Shown one piece after another: positions 5,724-8,002 of a stretch of 8,002 nucleotides of DNA (within the stretch, counting starts at the first letter, position 1; every line of letters begins with the position of its first letter). The stretch is from Hadersleviella sp041745395. Lineage in GTDB: Bacteria; Chloroflexota; Anaerolineae; Promineifilales; Promineifilaceae. Under the pieces are notes generated by a model. It was not told the origin of the DNA, ran no database searches, and saw only the letters and a program-made list of their open reading frames with translations. A program made the translations under genes and the position numbers. Location: assembly GCA_041745395.1 (NCBI GenBank), contig JBGTIZ010000233.1, positions 1-8,002 on the forward strand, given 5' to 3'.

Positions 5724-6800
5724 CTATTGATTTGTCAAATAAATTGGGTTGCTAAAAATCCAGCCGTAACGCTGTTTTCCGACTGTCAGCCATGCTTCCA
5801 GCCGATACGCGCCCGGCTCAAAGGCGATATAGGTTAACGAAATATCGTTTTTCGTTTCGGCCACAACTTGACCGTTGTGAATGAGTTTGAGATGGGCTTT
5901 GCTGGGCGCAACCGCCTGAATGGTTGTGCCCGCGTCCATTTGCACCGTTTGTCCCATCACCCCTTTGTTGCGCCCTTGGGCACTAAAGCGGAACCCCTTG
6001 GTAGGCAAAATCGCATCGTAACCGACCCACCCACGGCCGTGGCCAATAGCCGCCACCACGGCCGCTTTGTCCTGTTCAAAATCGTTTTTAAGCGGTTTTT
6101 CCAACAGGAGATGGGTGTTCACGGCGCGGAACATGTGCTCATAAGGGAAAATAGTGCGGCTAATCGGCCCCGCATAATAAGTATGGGCATGACCATCACT
6201 GCCGCCCGTCACGGCGACTTTGTGCCCAGCCTTTAGCAGTTCATCCCATTTACGCAGAGTGGACGTGGGTGGGGCAGTGATAAATTTTTCAGGTTTTAAG
6301 ATGGCGCGGAGGGTTGAAACAAGGTTGGTCAGGGGAAATTTGAAGCTGGACATGTAGTTCCACAGTTCCAGTCCCGTGTAGCCGTGGATGTCCCAATCGA
6401 CCCAATGGTAGCTGGGTTCTTTGATGTAGGGGGCGGGCGGGTCGTGGGGGTGGGCGAGGAAGGTGTAGCCACCCGCTTCGTTTACTTTGTCTATCAGCTC
6501 TTGGGGGTTGGGGGCGTGGGGAGCCATTTCTTGCTCCGCACCGATGACGAGGCAATGGTTGACTTGGGGATCGCGGCGCATGTCGTGGACTTCTTGGCCG
6601 ATTAGCATCAGCACACGGCCCTGGTTCTCCCCTGTTTTCTGCTCGTAATAGCCCTCTGCCCCAGCTACCCACACATTGTGATCCGTGACCACCACAAAAT
6701 CCAGCACGGCCGTGATGGCCGCCCGCGCAATATCGTCGTGCGAACCTGCCCCGTCCGAATAACGGGTGTGCATATGAATATTACCAACCACCTCTTCCAT
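5724..6800 (-). CDS. PHP-domain metallohydrolase, CehA/McbA-like
   Basis: A polymerase-and-histidinol-phosphatase (PHP) fold metal-dependent phosphoesterase or hydrolase. The metal-binding motifs appear in order: HMHTRYSDG (9-17), TDHN (39-42), E70 and H72, NH (81-82), AHPHD (116-120), a conserved E145 in GLELWN, and SDGHAH (201-206). A C-terminal beta domain (about 270-358) ends in WIFSNPIYL, as commonly seen in the CehA/McbA-type group. There is no signal peptide or membrane segment, so it is probably cytoplasmic. The start is firm: the first motif begins at residue 9, and an in-frame TAA lies just upstream. There is no Shine-Dalgarno sequence; instead a TATAAT box ends 8 bp before the ATG, which points to a leaderless mRNA. 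The natural substrate is unknown; sugar phosphates, nucleotides and carbamate-like esters are precedents in the fold. It precedes the SDR/FAD pair and could share its transcript. Confidence 0.92.
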   Translation of the reverse strand: MEEVVGNIHMHTRYSDGAGSHDDIARAAITAVLDFVVVTDHNVWVAGAEGYYEQKTGENQGRVLMLIGQEVHDMRRDPQVNHCLVIGAEQEMAPHAPNPQELIDKVNEAGGYTFLAHPHDPPAPYIKEPSYHWVDWDIHGYTGLELWNYMSSFKFPLTNLVSTLRAILKPEKFITAPPTSTLRKWDELLKAGHKVAVTGGSDGHAHTYYAGPISRTIFPYEHMFRAVNTHLLLEKPLKNDFEQDKAAVVAAIGHGRGWVGYDAILPTKGFRFSAQGRNKGVMGQTVQMDAGTTIQAVAPSKAHLKLIHNGQVVAETKNDISLTYIAFEPGAYRLEAWLTVGKQRYGWIFSNPIYLTNQ

Positions 6801-6808
6801 AAGGGTGG

Positions 6809-6837
6809 ATTATAGTCGAGTTAGCACCCAACCCCAA
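6809..6837 (-). promoter_or_regulatory. Promoter of the PHP gene, probably giving a leaderless mRNA
   Basis: On the minus strand a perfect TATAAT (6814-6809) is preceded after 17 bp by TTGGGG (6837-6832), which matches the first half of the -35 consensus. Transcription should begin about 6802-6800, at or next to the ATG at 6800. No Shine-Dalgarno sequence is present in the intervening bases, as expected for leaderless translation. It lies in the 76-bp gap after surE. Confidence 0.6.
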
Positions 6838-6870
6838 AGGGATTCATAAATCGCGGCGATATGAGCCTTT

Positions 6871-6887
6871 CACTTTTTACTTCTCAC
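6871..6887 (-). repeat. Arm of the dispersed repeat, overlapping the surE stop codon
   Basis: On the minus strand this reads GTGAGAAGTAAAAAGTG, matching 16 of 17 bases of the left arm of the repeat starting at 3222. The surE stop TAA (6879-6877) and the last codons lie inside it, so the repeat arm appears to have set the end of the reading frame. The rest of the element (the GCGTGCTAG core) is not present here. Confidence 0.55.
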
Positions 6888-7728
6888 TGCGGGCGAGACT
6901 TTCACGCGGCACGGACGAACTCAGTTTCGACTCGTGTTTCGGCCAGAGCATCGTCTCCCCCACCTCCGTGGGCACGTCCCAACCCCAGTTGGTCAGCGCG
7001 TGGTAGGCCGTCAAATCTAGCTGGAGCGGGGTCACAGAGGCGTAGCCATTGGCTAACGCACCAATGTCTGTCCCTCCTTCGGGAACGCCTGTGGGCGCAT
7101 CGCCCCCAATCCAATAATATTCACGGCCGCGTGGGTCGAGCCGCCTGTCTAATCTATCTCGATAGACGCGCAATCCTTGGCGCGTAAGCTGAATCCCTTT
7201 GAATTCATCTGGGGTGACGTAAGGCACGTTGACATTGAGGAAGATGCCTTTGGGCAAGCCGTTTTCAATGGTCGTCTGTACCACGCGCTCGGCGACCAGA
7301 ATGGCGGTGCTGTAATCGAGCGGGCAGGGCTGTCCCCCACCATCCAGCGAGACAGCGACACCGGGAATGCCCCAGACAATGCCTTCCATCACGGCCGTGA
7401 CCGTGCCTGAATACGTGACATCATGCCCGAGGTTCGCGGCCGTGTTCACCCCCGAAACGACCAAATCAATCTTCTCTTCGATGAGGCCAAGCATGGCTAA
7501 AGCGACGCAATCCGAGGGAGCACCGTCGCTAGCCAGCGCGGGGGAGCCATCCGCCAAATTTACTTCACTCACGCGCAACGGCCGTGTGAGCGTCTTGACA
7601 TGCCCGCAACCTGACCAATCGCGGTCGGGCGCGAGAACAGTTACTTGCCCAAATTGCTGCATCGCCTGCGCCAATTCGGCTAAACCAGGGGCGTGAACCC
7701 CGTCATCATTGGTCACTAAAATGTGCAT
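6877..7728 (-). CDS. surE: 5'/3'-nucleotidase SurE
   Basis: Metal-dependent nucleoside 5'/3'-monophosphate phosphatase, also active on short polyphosphates in studied members, linked to stationary-phase survival and cytoplasmic. The N terminus MHILVTNDDG carries metal ligands D8 and D9. S39 (APDRDWSG) and N95 (SGVNTAANLG) complete the metal site, and YSGTVTAVMEG follows at 106-116; all are family hallmarks. At 283 aa it is longer than the usual 250-265, mainly through a C-terminal tail rich in Ser, Arg and Lys (from about 262). The last residues are encoded by a fragment of a dispersed repeat (6871-6887), so the tail is likely dispensable. The start at 7728 has GAGAGG (7739-7734) five bases upstream. 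It carries two exact ACGGCCGT sites: 7391 within conserved VTAVMEG, and 7578 read as Thr-Arg-Pro-Leu. It is the first gene of the leftward block, but the PHP gene after it has its own promoter. Confidence 0.96.
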   Translation of the reverse strand: MHILVTNDDGVHAPGLAELAQAMQQFGQVTVLAPDRDWSGCGHVKTLTRPLRVSEVNLADGSPALASDGAPSDCVALAMLGLIEEKIDLVVSGVNTAANLGHDVTYSGTVTAVMEGIVWGIPGVAVSLDGGGQPCPLDYSTAILVAERVVQTTIENGLPKGIFLNVNVPYVTPDEFKGIQLTRQGLRVYRDRLDRRLDPRGREYYWIGGDAPTGVPEGGTDIGALANGYASVTPLQLDLTAYHALTNWGWDVPTEVGETMLWPKHESKLSSSVPRESLARSEK

Positions 7729-7757
7729 TTTTGCCTCTCAGTAGGGGGATTTTTGAG

Positions 7758-7763
7758 AATATA
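7758..7763 (-). promoter_or_regulatory. Possible -10 box for surE
   Basis: On the minus strand TATATT (7763-7758) lies about 30 bp before the surE ATG, leaving room for the GAGAGG ribosome binding site. No good -35 hexamer is found at 16-18 bp; TTACAA occurs at about 19 bp. This is a weak candidate. Confidence 0.3.
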
Positions 7764-7784
7764 TGATTGTGCTTGTTTTGAATT

Positions 7785-7820
7785 GTAAATGGTGAATGGG
7801 GAATAGCTAATGGTAAATGG
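7785..7820. repeat. Degenerate short tandem repeat (GTAAATGG-like)
   Basis: GTAAATGG occurs at 7785-7792 and 7813-7820, with variants TGAATGGG and TAATG between. The sequence resembles the low-complexity ATTAACC repeat at 2811-2824 read on the other strand. It is an intergenic simple repeat with no evident function. Confidence 0.5.
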
Positions 7821-7951
7821 AATCCTTCGGATCACCGACGGATATTTGCGAAGGGCTGTGAACTTTAGATACGCCTTATGCTTGGTTGAAAAAACAGCTT
7901 ATCTGTATTAGTCACGGCTTGCTAAAACAGATGTCATTGTGTAGCTTTGCA

Positions 7952-7990
7952 GAAGCGATAAAATGCTTCGGCGTGGCCTGCGGCCACGCC
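7952..7990. repeat. Two adjacent hairpins, REP-like
   Basis: GAAGC (7952-7956) pairs with GCTTC (7965-7969). GGCGTGGCC (7970-7978) pairs perfectly with GGCCACGCC (7982-7990) across a TGC loop and starts right at the end of the first stem. The second, G/C-rich palindrome resembles a REP element; no T run follows in the remaining 12 bases. The intervening stretch 7821-7951 shows no gene that begins or ends in the window. Confidence 0.55.
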
Positions 7991-8002
7991 TCGCTGTCAA
8001 GA

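Larger units (their letters stand above)
1117..7585. repeat. Highly iterated palindrome ACGGCCGT (11 dispersed exact copies)
   Basis: Exact copies start at 1117, 3011, 3761, 4752, 4902, 5381, 5418, 6033, 6706, 7391 and 7578. Eight extend to the 10-bp palindrome CACGGCCGTG. All lie inside genes: one in the kinase, one in the small unknown protein, two in the FAD gene, three in the SDR, two in the PHP gene and two in surE. Near copies with one outer base changed lie at 2078, 3092, 4043, 4095, 5169, 6058, 7123 and 7436. At roughly 50-55% G+C an 8-mer of this composition is expected well under once in 8 kb. It resembles the cyanobacterial HIP1 phenomenon in behaviour, though the core differs. Confidence 0.9.

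Overview
The window carries seven protein genes: three rightward in the left half and four leftward in the right half. A tail-anchored PknB-type Ser/Thr kinase, a multi-sugar (MalK/UgpC-type) ABC ATPase, and small proteins in hairpin-rich, repeat-rich intergenic DNA suggest a free-living bacterium. The best guess is Chloroflexota (Anaerolineae/Ardenticatenia-like). That is an inference from gene content and sequence style; no rRNA or other marker is present.

Layout: 1-345 has no gene but holds a cluster of small hairpins and one copy of a dispersed intergenic repeat. A membrane-anchored kinase follows (376-1359), apparently read from its own promoter. An intergenic region of 288 bp contains a near-consensus sigma70 promoter and a leader of about 220 nt with nested stems. 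It precedes a monocistronic sugar-ABC ATPase (1648-2748) closed by a strong intrinsic terminator. A small unknown protein (2843-3211) then converges on the leftward block across a hairpin-forming repeat (3222-3297).

The leftward block, in transcription order, is surE (7728-6877), a PHP-domain metallohydrolase of CehA/McbA type (6800-5724), an SDR oxidoreductase resembling DprE2 (5626-4799) and an FAD-dependent oxidoreductase resembling DprE1 (4789-3341). The last two are translationally coupled: the SDR stop codon overlaps the ribosome binding site of the FAD gene. Together they look like a two-step oxidation/reduction (epimerising) pair for a sugar, by analogy with DprE1/DprE2; the actual substrate is unknown.

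The most striking signal is not a gene. The palindrome ACGGCCGT occurs 11 times exactly, always inside coding sequence, in three different reading frames, and in every gene except the ABC ATPase. It is often extended to ACGGCCGTGGGG. This resembles the highly iterated palindrome HIP1 of cyanobacteria, with a different core. Other points of interest are a dispersed inverted-repeat element whose arm supplies the surE stop codon, a structured leader in front of the ABC ATPase, and -10 boxes placed so close to start codons that leaderless mRNAs are likely.
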